DNA of 64,000 nt. It comes from Clonostachys chloroleuca (taxonomy: Eukaryota > Ascomycota > Sordariomycetes > Hypocreales > Bionectriaceae). Where the stretch lies: the NCBI GenBank assembly GCA_037952775.1, contig JBANAY010000003.1, forward strand, positions 9,858,001 through 9,922,000, in the 5' to 3' direction. The position numbers were made by a program, and so were the translations under genes. Below, in pieces: positions 49,746-61,940 of this stretch (within the stretch, counting starts at the first letter, position 1; each line of letters begins with the position of its first letter). The notes below the pieces were generated by a model, which was not told the origin of the DNA, made no database searches, and saw only the letters and a list, made by a program, of their open reading frames with translations.

Positions 49746-52700
49746 CTAGGATAAACCTAGGAGCTTTATATAGCTTTTAAAAGCTATAGAGGCTAGGGGT
49801 TTAGTTAACCCATCAGCCGGCATCTCTTTAGTATTAAGATAGATAACCTTTATATTTTCTAGCTTTATAACTTCCCTTATATAGTTGAACTTTAATAGTG
49901 TATGTTTAGTTCGACTATGAAGATTAGGGTTAGAAGAGTTAGAAATAGAGCCTGTATTATCACAATAGAGGTTTATAGAGGATATAGGGTTTTTTAGTTC
50001 CTTATATAAGGTTTTTAACCATAAAACCTCTCTAATAGCCTCTACTAGAGCATCTGTTTCAGCCTCTGTAGTTGATAGAGCTATAGTTGAAGCTTTCTTA
50101 GACTTCTAACTAATAGGGGTATTTCCTAAGGTTATTAGATAACCAAAGGTTGACTTAGAAGACTTATCTCCAGCAAAATCACTATCACTATAAGCTATAG
50201 GATAGAAATCCTTAGTAGCTTTATAAGTTATAGCTAGTAATTTAGAACCTTTTAGATACTTTAAGGTTCCTTTTGCTTGATTAAGGTGTTCTATATAGGG
50301 ATTACCTAGTTGAGAAGATAACCACTGTATAGGAAACCCTAAGTCAGGTCTAGTCATAAGCATAAGATACATTAAGGTACCTATTATAGCTTGATATAAC
50401 TTAATTTCCTTATAGTTTAGCTTCCTAGATAAAGGTTGCTTTATACTATTAGGTTGTAAGGGAACTAAGTTAGGTTTAGAATCTAGAAGACTAAAAGTTT
50501 CTAAAGCCTCTTCTATATATTGGGACTGAGATAACTTTAAAGTCTTCTTATTTCTATCCCTTATAATTTGAATTCCTAAGAAGAAGGAAGCAGGTCCTTT
50601 ATCTTCTAGCTTATAGGCTTTATTTAGCTGCCTTTTTAGCTTATTTATAGCTATTAAGCTAGGACCAATAATTAAACAGTCATCAACATAGGTTATTATA
50701 TAGATTTTTAAAATCTTATTATAATAGACTGCTGGGTCAGAAATTAGGGGATAAAAGCCTAGGGTTTTAAATAGAGCTCTAAGAGCCTCTTGCCACTCTC
50801 TAGGACTTTGCTTTAAACTATATAAGGCTTTATTTAACTGTATAACCTGTTCTTTATCAGGATTATAACCTAGTTTAGTTATTAACTTAACTAGATAGGG
50901 TCTAGCTTTTAAAAGCTCTATAAAGCCCTCAGGTATAGCCATAAATATAGTTTCTTTTAAGGAGCTATTTAAAAAAGCACCTATAAAGTCAACCTGTTCA
51001 ACTTCTAAGTTAAACTGGTTAGCTATAGCTAGTAAAATTCGCCAAGTTGAAGGAATAGCTGTAGAAGCAAAGATCTCTTTAAAATCTAGGCCTTCTATTT
51101 GCATAAACCCTTTAGCTACTAGCCTAGCTTTAAACTTATAAGGGATATTATTAGAATCCCTTTTAAATTTTAAGACTAACCTATTTAATAGAATTTTTCT
51201 ATCTTTAGGTATACTAGTCTTATTTATAAAGGAAAAGCAATTTTGATATACTAGTTGTTCTAGTTCATCAAATATAGCTTCTAACCACTCTTTCTTATTT
51301 TCTGACTTAATAGCCTGTTTAAAAGAAGAGGGTTCTTTATCTAATATTTTCTTCTTAACTTTATAATTAATATTATAACTATAGTAAAGAAGTTCCTTAG
51401 GATCTAATTCCATAGGATCTTCTAATATAGAATTTTCTTTATTTTCTATATTAGAAGATATAGGAGTATTAGGATTTTCTAGAGAAATCTCTAGGGTAGG
51501 CTCTTCTAAATTTATCCTTTTTTCTCCCTCTAAGACTTCTAGTATTTTAGAATTCTTAGAATTATCTAATTCTTCTATTTCTCCCTCTAAAGGGTTATTT
51601 AGAAGATAGGGGTTTATAAGTTCTTCTGGGTTATTAGAAATTAAGTTATCAACTTCTATTTTCTGAAAACCTTTATCTGAAGAACTAATTCTCTCTAGAA
51701 ACCTAATATAGCTAGTTTTAGTTACTAGCTTTCTTCTAGGTATCCAGATTAGATAAGTATTAGAACCTAATACAGCTAATAGTCTAGCTGGTTCAGTTCT
51801 AATATTAAGCTTATAGGATTTTTCCCTATTTTCTATAGGAATTATAGCTTCACAATAGCTACCTATAGCTTTATAAAAGCCTAAATTAGGCTTATAATTT
51901 TTAGAAGGTTGTAATTCCTTATAGAATAACTCATAGGGTGTAAAGTCTCTATTAGTAATAGCAGTTAAATTAACTAGCTTAACTATAGCTTTTATTATAA
52001 AACACCAGAGATATATAGGAATATTAGCCCATAATATAGAGGCTCTTAACCTATCTAGGACTAGCCTAATAGATCTTTCTATAAGACCATTCTGGCTATG
52101 AGTATAAGGGTTAGAGGTTAAAAAAGCTATCCCTTTTTTAGCTAGCCAATCTCTTAATTCAGAGCTTATCTCAAGGCCTCCATCAAAGTGAAACTTCTTA
52201 GGATACCTATTATAAAGGTTTTTAAATTTTCGAAATAAATTCTGAATAGCTATAGTTATAGTTATAGCTTCTTTATTAGCTAAACTAATAACCCAGCGAT
52301 ATCTAGTTTTTCTATCAACTAGAAAGAGATTATAAGGCTTTTTATTATAGGGTATAGGGTTTATTTTAACTATATCTCCCTCTATTATATCTAGGACTTC
52401 AGAAGGATCTTCTATAGGTCTTCTAGATATAACCCTAACTGCTTTAGCTCTAATATAAGCTAAGCAAATAAAGTCTTTATCTTTAACTAAGGAAAAATTA
52501 GGAATTCCTTTAGTTATGTTAGCTGTTTTCTTAAGTAAAGCTAGCCCTAAGTGGCCTAGTCTTATATGCCAAAGACCAGCTAAGTCTAATAGTTTCTTAT
52601 ATTCTTCTGAACTTAGGCTTATAGCTTTAGTTTTAGAGGAATTAGAAGGAACTAAGATAGAAGGGTTATTAACTAAGAGATCTTGAGATCCACAGGCCTC

Positions 52701-54665
52701 GTCAGAACCCTGAAGACTCTCTATAACAGCTATATCAGCTTTAGAGTCCTCTAGGCTACGCTTATAAGCTCTCTTAGTTTCCTCTTCTAAATCTATAGTT
52801 TTCTCTTCTAGAAACTTATAGTCTTCTAAAGACTCTTCTTCTTCTATAGAAGAAGGGATTTCCTTATAATCTTCCTTATTTAAAGTAGGATTTTTAGGAA
52901 TTCTAACTTCTAAGGGATAATTATAGCTAGTATTTATTTCCCTATTATAGAAATTATAAAAGGATTTTAATAAGGGAGTTTCTATTCCTTTTAAGGTTAA
53001 GAAAAATCCATTTTCCTTTATATTAAATAACCCAAAACAGGCTCTATCTTTAGAATATAGCCTATCTTTTATAAGGGTTCCTCCTGAGATATAGTGTTTT
53101 AAACCACTAATTATAGCAGTATCAAAGGAAGGAATATAGAGGGTTTCTTCTAGATATATATCCTGAAATTTTATAGGATTTCTAGATATAAGAACTGTAT
53201 ATTTAGCAGTTCCTTTTCCTTTTGGATAAACTAAGCCTCCACCTGTTAGAATAGGTTTAGCTTCCTTGGAGTTTAAGGGTTTATAGTCTATAAAAGACTC
53301 CCTTTTATTAGCTATATAAATAGTTGAACCTGTATCATATAATAAGCTAGAGATAGGTTTCTCTATAACTTTTTTCAGCTTTTTATAACTCTTAGGTCTA
53401 GAGGTCTTATAAGTCTCTAAGGATAAGTCTTCTTCTTCTGAAGAAGATTCTGAGGAAGTAGATATATAATCTTCTTCTAAGTTATAGCTTCTAGTTAGAA
53501 AGCTAATAGATTTTTTATTAGAATCTTCTTCTTTATTAGAATTAGATTCTCTTTTATTCTTATTCTTATTAGAATTAGAATTAAATCCTTTTTTATTCTT
53601 CTTATAATTAGAAGAGTTATTTTTAGGATCTTTAGGCTTAGAATTAGCTAGTTTTTTATTAGCTTCTTCTCTAGCTTTATTAACCTTATAATTTATTCCT
53701 TTAGCTACAGAAGAGCTTTTATCTCTCTGTTCCTCTAAGAGGTCTGCTATAAGAAACTGAAGGTTTAAAGATTCTAGGTTATTTCCTAAGGCTCTTTGAG
53801 ATCTTATATTAGATCTTTGCCTTTCTGCCCAACTAGGAAAGGTTTCCTTTAAAGACTGAAGATACTGATTAAACTGATCTATAGGTTCAACTTTAACCCC
53901 AGCTAGGGTTAGTCTAGCTAACAGACTAATAAATTCAGAATTATAAGCCTCTAAGGAGCCCTTATAGCTAGAAAACTTAAGAGAGTGAAATTTAGAGTAT
54001 AGATTTCCTCTCTGTATCTCAGAACTTTGAGAATACTGCTTAACTAAGAGATTATAAGCTTCAGAAGGGCTTTTTAACTAAGTTATAGCAGCTTGGGGTC
54101 CTTCTTCACAACTATCTCTTAATAGCATAAGAATTATAGCCTGTTCAGTATCTACTAAGGAATTAGCTATATTAGGTTTATCTATAAATTCTGGTAACCC
54201 AAAAGCTCTGAATTGTATAGTTAAGGCTTATTTCTATTTATCGAAATTAGAGCTATCTTTTAGCCTATAATCTTCTGGAAAACTATATACTCTCTTAGAT
54301 AGTTCTCTAACTATAGAGGTATTTAAGGCAGAGGTTAAGCTAGTAGAAGATTTAGTTTCTAGCTTAAAGGGTTTAATTTCCTCTTTACTATCAACTTCCA
54401 TCTTACTAGCTATTTCTTCTCTTTTAATTTCTTCTTTATCTTTAGAATTAGAAGAGATAACCTGAGTAAGGTTTTGAAGAGCTAGTTGTAAATTCCCTAT
54501 AGAGTCTTTTAGGGTTCTAAACTCTTCAGTCTGAGAAGCTAGTTGAGTTCTTATTTCATCAACTTCTTCTTCTAAAAGTTCTAGATTCTTATTAGAACCT
54601 ACAGGACTAGAAGGAACTTTATAGGAACCCTCTAAGGGTTGTTTACCCTTATTAGACCCACTCAT
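49746..54665 (-). pseudogene. Copia gag-pol polyprotein, single frame with four in-frame stops
   Basis: One reading frame of 1,640 codons from ATG 54665 to TAG 49746-49748. Gag: N-terminal coiled coil (LEEEVDEIRTQLASQ) and a UBN2-like region, then a Ser/Asn/Lys-rich stretch. Protease: YDTGSTIY near 53320-53345. Integrase: zinc finger HIRLGH near 52590 with a degraded second pair (CLAY), then core DGGLEISSELRDW and NGLIERS with the D and E of the DDE triad near 52180 and 52080. Reverse transcriptase: FMQIEGLDFKEIFA and YVDDCLI near 50690. RNase H: SKKASTIALSTTEAET and ADGLTKPL near the end. Stops at 54234-54236 (TAG), 54228-54230 (TAA), 54078-54080 (TAG) and 50106-50108 (TAG, at the Trp of the conserved SWK) each differ by one transition from a Gln or Trp codon. 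So it was recently functional and is probably inactive itself. Confidence 0.88.
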
Positions 54666-55396
54666 TCTAACTCGAATAGGCCTAGTTAGCTAGAGCTTCA
54701 GTGAAGACTTAAATAGCTAGTTAGAAGGTTTAATAAATACTTCTTTTTAGATCTCTTAGAAAGAGGTCTAGGGTAATTGAAGATAGTAGAATAAAATTCT
54801 CCTAAAAATCTAGTTTCCAAATATATTTTTTATAATTTTTTAGAGCTTAAAATAAGCCTTCTAGAAAATAAAGAAGCTAATAGCTTCAAAGTTGATTTCT
54901 TCAGCGCTTATAGCGCTATAGCCTTTAGCGGGCTTAGGGGCTTAGGAGCCTGGAGCTTAGCGGTCAATTGACCTAACGTTCAGTGGGCTAGCAGCCGGCT
55001 TTTTAGCGGTCTGCAGCTGTGCGGCAGGTGCTCTAGCAGTGCTAAGAGCGCTGTAACTCAGTGAGCTTAACAGCCTAACAGGGACTTCTTCAGTGGTTCA
55101 ATAGCCAATTAGAAGGGTTTGTTCAGTGGACCTAGTGATCATGACAGCCAATTATAGGGCCTTGTTCAGCGGATCTAGCGGTCAAGAGGAGCCAATTACA
55201 GCGGGTTACACACTGGGTCTCAGTGGGCTAACAGGGGCCTAAGCAGCCTATAGGAAGGAGCTGCACAGCAGGGGTCTTCAGTGGTCTGACCACTAAGAGA
55301 CAGGTGCACACTGGGGCCTTCAGGGGTCTTCAGCCAGTAAAAATACAGGCTTTATAGCGGATATAAGATGGTTTTAGCGGTTGAAGCGCTATAAGT

Positions 55397-55417
55397 TAGT
55401 GAGCCGGGCTCATAACC
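55397..55417 (-). other. Copia primer-binding site matching tRNA-iMet anticodon arm
   Basis: Immediately inside the 5' LTR the minus strand reads GGTTATGAGCCCGGC. Its complement, GCCGGGCTCATAACC, contains the CAT anticodon in a stem-loop like that of initiator methionine tRNA. Drosophila copia uses the same internal region of tRNA-iMet (a half-tRNA primer). Match to this organism's own tRNA is inferred. Confidence 0.7.
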
Positions 55418-56281
55418 TGTTGAAATTACAGTGGCCTACAAGGTGTATTAGGCCTTGAGACCGCTATAACTAGCAGCAGTGGAAATTTTAGCTTCTAACT
55501 TATAGCGAACACTCCTCTATAACTTAGTCAAACTTCACACTAGAAAGTCGGTTTATAGTGCATTTTATAGCGCAAAAGGATCTTATTTTGGTGAGAGGAA
55601 CCGGAAAAATATACCAATTTCTCTCATAGGTCTACTGACTAAAAACTACTCTAAAACCCGCTACAGCAGCTTCCCGGGCCACTTTTGATTTTCCGCAAAA
55701 TTCATTACTATAGGAAATCTAAAAAATCGACTCACAACTACCAAACCATAAGATAGATATATATAACCTTTTTAAGACCCACTTTTATCTGAAAGAGCTA
55801 GTTAAGCTGATCAGTTAAGTATAGATATTAGATATCTTATCTTTAAAGCTGAAAGAGATATCTAAGATCTAAGGTCTAGTCTAGGGTAGGTTGGTTATAG
55901 GGTAGCTTGGGTATAGGTTAGGCTACTAGAAGTTACTCAGATTTTTTCCTGAATTTTCTAGACCCTTATTTAGGCTAATATAGCCTAATAACCTATAAAT
56001 AACGCTGCTGACGCTCCTAGCCCTAAAGAGGAACTGGAGCCTGCTAAGCCGTAGCGGTCATAGCGGCCTGTAGCCACTGACCCACAGTGGCTGCAACCGC
56101 TATTGGCTCGTGATCGTAGTCGCTATCGGATAGCGGTCTCAATCGCTATTGGCTAGCTGTTACAGGGGATAGCAATCGCTAACAGTTAGTGGTTGCGACC
56201 GCTAGAGGTTAGTGGTTGTAACCGCTAACTTATAGCGATACGGTCACTAACTTATAGTGGCTATAGTCTCTCAATTCAACA
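55418..56281 (-). repeat. Copia 5' LTR
   Basis: 864 bp, nearly identical to 48624-49487. Promoter for the gag-pol transcript. Ends TGTTGA / TCAACA. Confidence 0.9.
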
Positions 56282-57779
56282 GATACTATCTATAAAAATA
56301 AATTATTTACTATCTCTTTATTACTAATAATAGTATACTAATAGAAGATTAGTAGAAAGTTAGTATAAATAAAGTAGGAAGAATAAAACTTATAGTAGAG
56401 ATAATCTATATTATAATAGTAGTATAGAGAGTAAGTATCTAGTCTAAGAGGATCTAATTCTACTAGTACTAATAAGTACTATTTACCTTCTATAAAATAG
56501 TAATAAATAGTTACTATTATTATTTAAAAATAATATCTAATTTAATCTTTATTATTTTAAGATAATAATAAATAGAGATTTAAGTACTAGTAAAGATACT
56601 TCTCTATAATAAATTAGCTAGAACTAAGTAATTAGTAAATAGGAGATATATAGTAATTTCTTTTTATAAAAAGAAATAGTTTAGAAAAATAGTATAATAC
56701 TATATAGTATCTATAAGTATAATATACTTTTTATTAATACCTATATAGTAAATATACTTATTAGAACTAGCTATAATATATTAATTATTAGATAGTAAGA
56801 GAGTAGTAGGAGGAAATAAATAAAACTTATATAGTTCCTAATAGTAAGTTAAAAAAGAATTACTTTTCTAAATAGTTTAGATATTATAATAATACTAGTA
56901 GTTATACTTATAACTAGAAATAACTTATTAGTAGTAATCTAGTAGTTTAAAACTAGTTAGGAATATTATATTTATAGAGTAAGAAAAAAGAGAGTATTAT
57001 TATTCTTAGATTTATTATTAATAGCTTAGATCTCCTATTTAATAGTAAGGTAAAGGATTAGTTTAGATTTATAATTTATTAGTAGGAGGTTTATAATAGA
57101 TAATAAGTTATAGGAAATAGAATATTTATATAATAATATTATTACTATTATAATTATAGTTATTAATATTATTACTATTAAGGGATAGCTATATATATAT
57201 TAGCTACTAGATTATAATATAAACTAAGAAGAGAATATTTATATATAGAAAGAAGAAGATAATAATAATATAAAGAGTAAGAAATTACTTTAAAACTAGA
57301 GAAATATATATCTTAAGTAGATTTTAAGCTTTTATTTAATACTTTTATAATAGTTTTATTTAGTATTTAGAAATAAATAAATAATATATTAAAATACCTA
57401 TAGACTATCTATATACTATAATAATAATCTTAGAGGTATTTAATATAGTAGTATTATATAATATTATATAAGTAATTAATTTATAAGAGAAAATAAATAA
57501 TTATAAGATAAAATAGTTAATTAAAAATATCTATAGTTATATTATAAGTATAGCTATTCTATTTAATATAATAAAGCTCTTAATTATATAATATAAAAGC
57601 AGTCTATAATAATAGAAACTAACTATATATATATACTAATTACTTATTATAAGTAACCTAGCTATATAAACCTACTAGTTAGAATAATAATAGTAAATTA
57701 ATATAGAATAGTACTCTAAAGTAAGAGATAAGTCTATAGATTATAAGGGTTAAGGATAACCCTTAAAGGGGAAGTATTC
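56282..57779 (+). mobile_element. RIPped 3' remainder, probably of element O
   Basis: AT-rich, stop-filled sequence between the Copia element and the right O LTR, ending in the polypurine-like AAAGGGGAAG. By position it should be the end of O pol; I could not match protein motifs with confidence. Confidence 0.45.
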
Positions 57780-57992
57780 TATTAGTAGTTATCTGATAGA
57801 TTATATATACCTACAGGAGGGCTTATTATTTAATACTAATTCAGATTATAAGCTTCCCTTTCGAAGGTTAGGAATTAATAAATCTATTAACAGCAACCTA
57901 AGTACTCCTCTCAGGTAACCCTTAGTCATATCTACAGCTATCTATCGGGCTTCACCTTGACACTCTCCTTGTAATACCACCCAGCACTGACA
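57780..57992 (+). repeat. Right (3') LTR of element O
   Basis: 213 bp, TATTAGTAG..CACTGACA, followed by GAAAG. The first ~60 bp carry RIP-type transitions against the left LTR; from 57867 outward it is unmutated. This is the reverse of the pattern in the left LTR. Confidence 0.88.
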
Positions 57993-57997
57993 GAAAG

Positions 57998-60900
57998 TTT
58001 ATGCATCTACCGCTAGCAAAGTGGTGAAATAAAGAAGTCAGCACATAAGCCTTCGACCAGCAGTTGTTGAGTCAGTGTTACCACATGACAGGTCTTGATA
58101 TCCATCTCACCGTCATTTGCTAAACTTTATATACTTGAATTAGAGTGCAAAACCCTTTAGTGGCCTTGGCCTAACAAATAAGACATATCAACAAGACTCC
58201 TAGCTTAAAAGGTCTTGCCAAGATCAACATAAATTTCTTCCCAATCAATCTATGGACAAAGCCTTCGCATATGTCAACAAAACTCAGCAGTCGGCAGAGG
58301 TGATAGGTTGGAACTCAGCAGCCACGGCGCATAGGCCTAGGATTCTTCCTCAGCATAAGTGGCCCATTGTAGTGATTCTCCCATGGACATAGGAGCCATG
58401 ATTTGCCTTGACTTTCTGCGAATACAGCGCATTAATATAGTTTCAGAATATGCCAAAATCAAGCATAAGGGAAAACGACTGATTGGGCCTCCAAATTTAC
58501 CACAATATGTATCTTGATGAGATTAAGTGGAAGGAGTATTCTGGAGATTCCCTCGGGCCAAGCTCTTGGTCGTAGCTAGAATAAAGTTTCGGCGCTGACC
58601 ATGAGTATATGCGCTCGATCCAAAAGCCGTTTACTTCTATGTGAACGCCTTGCGTCACGAAAAGGCCATGGGTATCGGAAACTGGACATTTAGGGTCGTG
58701 CTGGTTGGGGACTGGTTCGAAGGGTCATAGTGTTTAGATCAACACAGTTGTTCTCGTGTGAGTGGAGGATTGGCTGAAGTCCCTGCATATGACGAAGAAC
58801 AATATACTTGGCATAATAAGGCAACTAGACATTATTCACTATATCCACCCTTATGCTCTATAGGCATGTGCGCAGTATAAATGAGCATTTGGCCTGCTTT
58901 GTGGTTCTACGTGTCTTGCGAGGGGGTATGCACTATAGGATACATATGTAGCTACACAAGTAATACCTTGACCCATGTTGTTCGCGAATTGATGCAAAAG
59001 GTCCTTTGGCAATCTGAGAAAGTATCTTTCTTTCTAGTCACGTAGATAAGATTTTCAATGTCTACTAGTAGTACCTGGCCCGGGGAGCATGGGGGTCTTT
59101 CGCATTCAATGAGTGCCTTCAGAGGTCAGAGCACCCAACGAGTATGGCTAGTAGGACTAGAAGCCTCAAACGTATCTCATCTATCTGTTATTGTACAAAA
59201 GGAGTTTTCATATTCGTCAAATATTGTTTTAGTAATTTATCCTCAAGATAGTTCTATTTTAGGGGACAGGTTCTCTCGGTTTGCTAATAGAATATTCAGC
59301 AGAATCGGTGCGTAGACACTACGTGGACAAAGAGCTTTATCAATTAGCTAGAATAGTAAACCCACAAAAGCCTTCTGGTCAAACTTCGCGTGAAATAATG
59401 CAGGGGAGAAATTGGAAAGAATGATTATCAATTGTTTCTCGGCATCCTTTCATAAACGAGTTAGGGCTTGCGAATGACCGAATTTGGACACGTGACTCGT
59501 TGTACAGCTCACAAATGAAGGATATACCCCGAAGTGTTTTTTCTCGACATCTTTCTGTTTTGGAATGAACACCTAGAAGCCAACCTGCTCTGATTCCAGC
59601 ATGTTGGAAATATGATGTTCATTTTAGGGTTGAATAATCGACCCCTACATGGCAGCCCTCCCTAGAAACGAGGGAAGTCTAGCGATGGATTGAGAATTTC
59701 GTAAAGACAAGCACGAGTTTGTTGATGTAGTTCACCGAAACTCTAGTAAAAACGACATTCGATGTAGTAGAACAACTTTAAATGGCGATCATACATTGTC
59801 TCCTCAATTTGGGGACTGGCTCGATTTATATGTAAGTATAGAGTGTGGAAATGACACGACAAAGGCACGGTCGTGGGAATGGCAGGGGCATATGATCTTT
59901 GGTAAACATGATCCTAGGCTCTATATTATCGTACTTCTCAATATCGAAATACCCGGAGATCTGCTGATTACCTACTCCCAGATCCAAAAAAAAAGCTTTT
60001 TATAGCACTAACTTATAACCTCTGGTAGGAGTCGGCGTGCTATTGCTGGTCCTAGGCTTGCTCCTTTTATTTGGTCACTAATCGAAAGCTGATGCTGCAA
60101 GGAGCTCGATAGACTCTTCCTATCGCTTGAATTGTATCAACGTACAGGCACTCAAACTCAAGAATGGACGTGGAAGAAGATCCCAGACGCTGCACAGTAT
60201 ATCTCACTCGGTTCTTTCCCCCGAGCCTGCCCTACACTGAGGTTCCCAATCAATGGTATCTCTCTTCCGCACAGAAGGATTGTCATATTAGAGACAAGAT
60301 ATCTCGGGTCTAGTGCCTAGGAATAAACCCCCACATGTTACAGTATTATTTAAGCAGTTATGTCTTCATTCCGGCCAGGAGGAATCCGTCGAGAAATGGA
60401 TGAAACGGGGCTTGGTGGAGACTGATGAGAAGAAAGTGGAATGGAAAATTGGGAACAGCATCATGCAGAGTGGAGGAGGATTGGATCTGATTGAAACAGG
60501 AACTGAATGCAGTGAACCTGCTATATAATGAATGTCTGGTTACGTAGTTAGGTTTGGCGGCGGAGCATTTAGACAACCTTGGGTGGTTTAGGATTGTAGA
60601 CTTTCTTCTCGAGTTTCCCTTAAGCGATACGAGGACCGAGGGGACAGTGTGAAAATTGGTTTTGTGATGAATCGAGGGTGGATACATCCAACTCCTGATG
60701 AATTTCGATCCCCATTTATAACAAATATTCACTAGTAAGGCGCGCCGTCAACCCTTGTTCGTCATGAATCATTCCCGAGCGTAGCAGAACTCAGCTTCGA
60801 GGGCGGGCTAAGCGACCAGCAGGCACAATTGCGGGCTAAAATAGTCGCCGCGTCGTTATTCTGTATCGAGGTATTCTGTGCTTCAAGACTTATGGCTCAT

Positions 60901-61940
60901 CCCGTCTCACATGTTGAAGGAGGGAACCCCCATCTCCGGCTCGTTTGATACATGGATGCAATCAAGTCTTCCTCATGCAGGCATATACGCGATCCCAGGC
61001 TCGTGCACGATTTTGTCAGCAAGAGGACAATATGCCCACCCTTGGCCGGCTACGACGGTTCACCGTGGCTAGTGCTGAGATAACTGGGGTCTCGTCCGTA
61101 TCAAGACATCTCCGGCACAATATCCGTGGAGCTCACTCATCCTTCGGAAGCCTTCCAGTCAACGGCGAGAGTCAGACCAGCCAAGCCGAAGCCAGATTCT
61201 ACGCCACGAGGTAATGTGCGTTGTCGTATTCCAACCTTAGTGTGCACTAAACCTTGGCTGACCAGTTTGCCTTGCCAGTCTCACGTAGAACGAACCAGAG
61301 GATCCTTCTAATAAGACATCTCGGACGGTGGCCTCGCAGAATTAACAAGCAGGAAAGTTCGGCGAAGACCCATCATGGAAACTCCCACGCAACCCACCTG
61401 AAATTTCTCGGGGAGCGAAGGGCCCACTCGACCCAGTCGCGGCTGAAGCGCAATGCCGGCATTACGTCCTCATCCACATCGGATGGCATGATCAATCCTA
61501 GACCCTGACTCCCGGGTTCAGGAATGGTTACATCCGGAATCCTGCAGGTCTTTTGGGGATTATGAGAGTCCAAGCTTCTGCACCATCACTTTCTAAGGAT
61601 CATATTATTAACACCCGGTGTGGGCCACCGTTTGCCTTCTGGAAAACTGAAGAGGGGAACGGATCCATGAGTCTGGGGTTCCTTTCTTTTTTTCTGCTTT
61701 TTCATCTTTCCTCGCATCGGCGAAATCCTATTCGTAAGTGGGTAATCCGATCTCGAAGACAACAACACGAACCAGCCGACGTGCCAGCGATGATATATCC
61801 GAGGGGAGGGGGAATTCGAGAGGCTACTTTGGGATTTGTCACTTCGACTCAAGGTGGTGATTTGGACTTTGCTCGACACGAACGGGACGCTACATCCGTG
61901 ATACGCGCTGGTCGCGAGCGGCCTCGCACATCAGGTTACG
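57998..61940. other. Gene-poor region without recognisable gene
   Basis: About 3.9 kb of normally composed DNA between the transposon nest and the 7TM gene. ORFs of 60-140 codons occur on both strands (for example 60358-60732 minus, 61553-61969 plus), but none shows domain motifs, a signal peptide or a consistent exon pattern to me. It may hold decayed genes. The last few hundred bases should contain the 7TM gene promoter. Confidence 0.5.

Larger units (their letters stand above)
48624..56281 (-). mobile_element. Young Ty1/copia LTR retrotransposon (7.66 kb)
   Basis: Two LTRs of identical length (48624-49487 and 55418-56281, 864 bp each), TG..CA ends, differing at few sites: I noticed two, both C/T. 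Coding strand is minus, so the right LTR is the 5' one. Primer-binding site and polypurine tract are in the correct places. Left flank is ATACT; right flank is GATAC, so a clean target duplication is not seen. Base composition and ORF integrity show it has largely escaped RIP and is the youngest insertion. Confidence 0.92.
29220..57997 (+). mobile_element. Outer Ty3/gypsy LTR element O with nested insertions, including flanking target duplications
   Basis: A single insertion defines the whole AT-rich block. Both ends carry the same LTR (left from 29225, right 57780-57992), bounded by the 5-bp target duplication GAAAG at 29220-29224 and 57993-57997. LTR termini read TGTCAGTG..CACTGACA once C-to-T changes are allowed for. 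The interior is very AT-rich, dominated by TA dinucleotides, with stops throughout: the RIP signature. Recognisable O coding remains are gag/protease (30212-32149), RT to integrase (33059-35424, now inverted) and a short integrase tail (37074-37100). Everything between is later insertions. The polypurine-like AAAGGGGAAG at about 57765-57774 lies just before the right LTR. Confidence 0.85.

Noticed and set aside
29220..57997. Possible regional centromere because of 28.8 kb of AT-rich RIPped DNA
   Set aside because: Nested, identifiable retrotransposons with target duplications explain the block; without CENP-A data a centromere claim is not supported, though it is not excluded.
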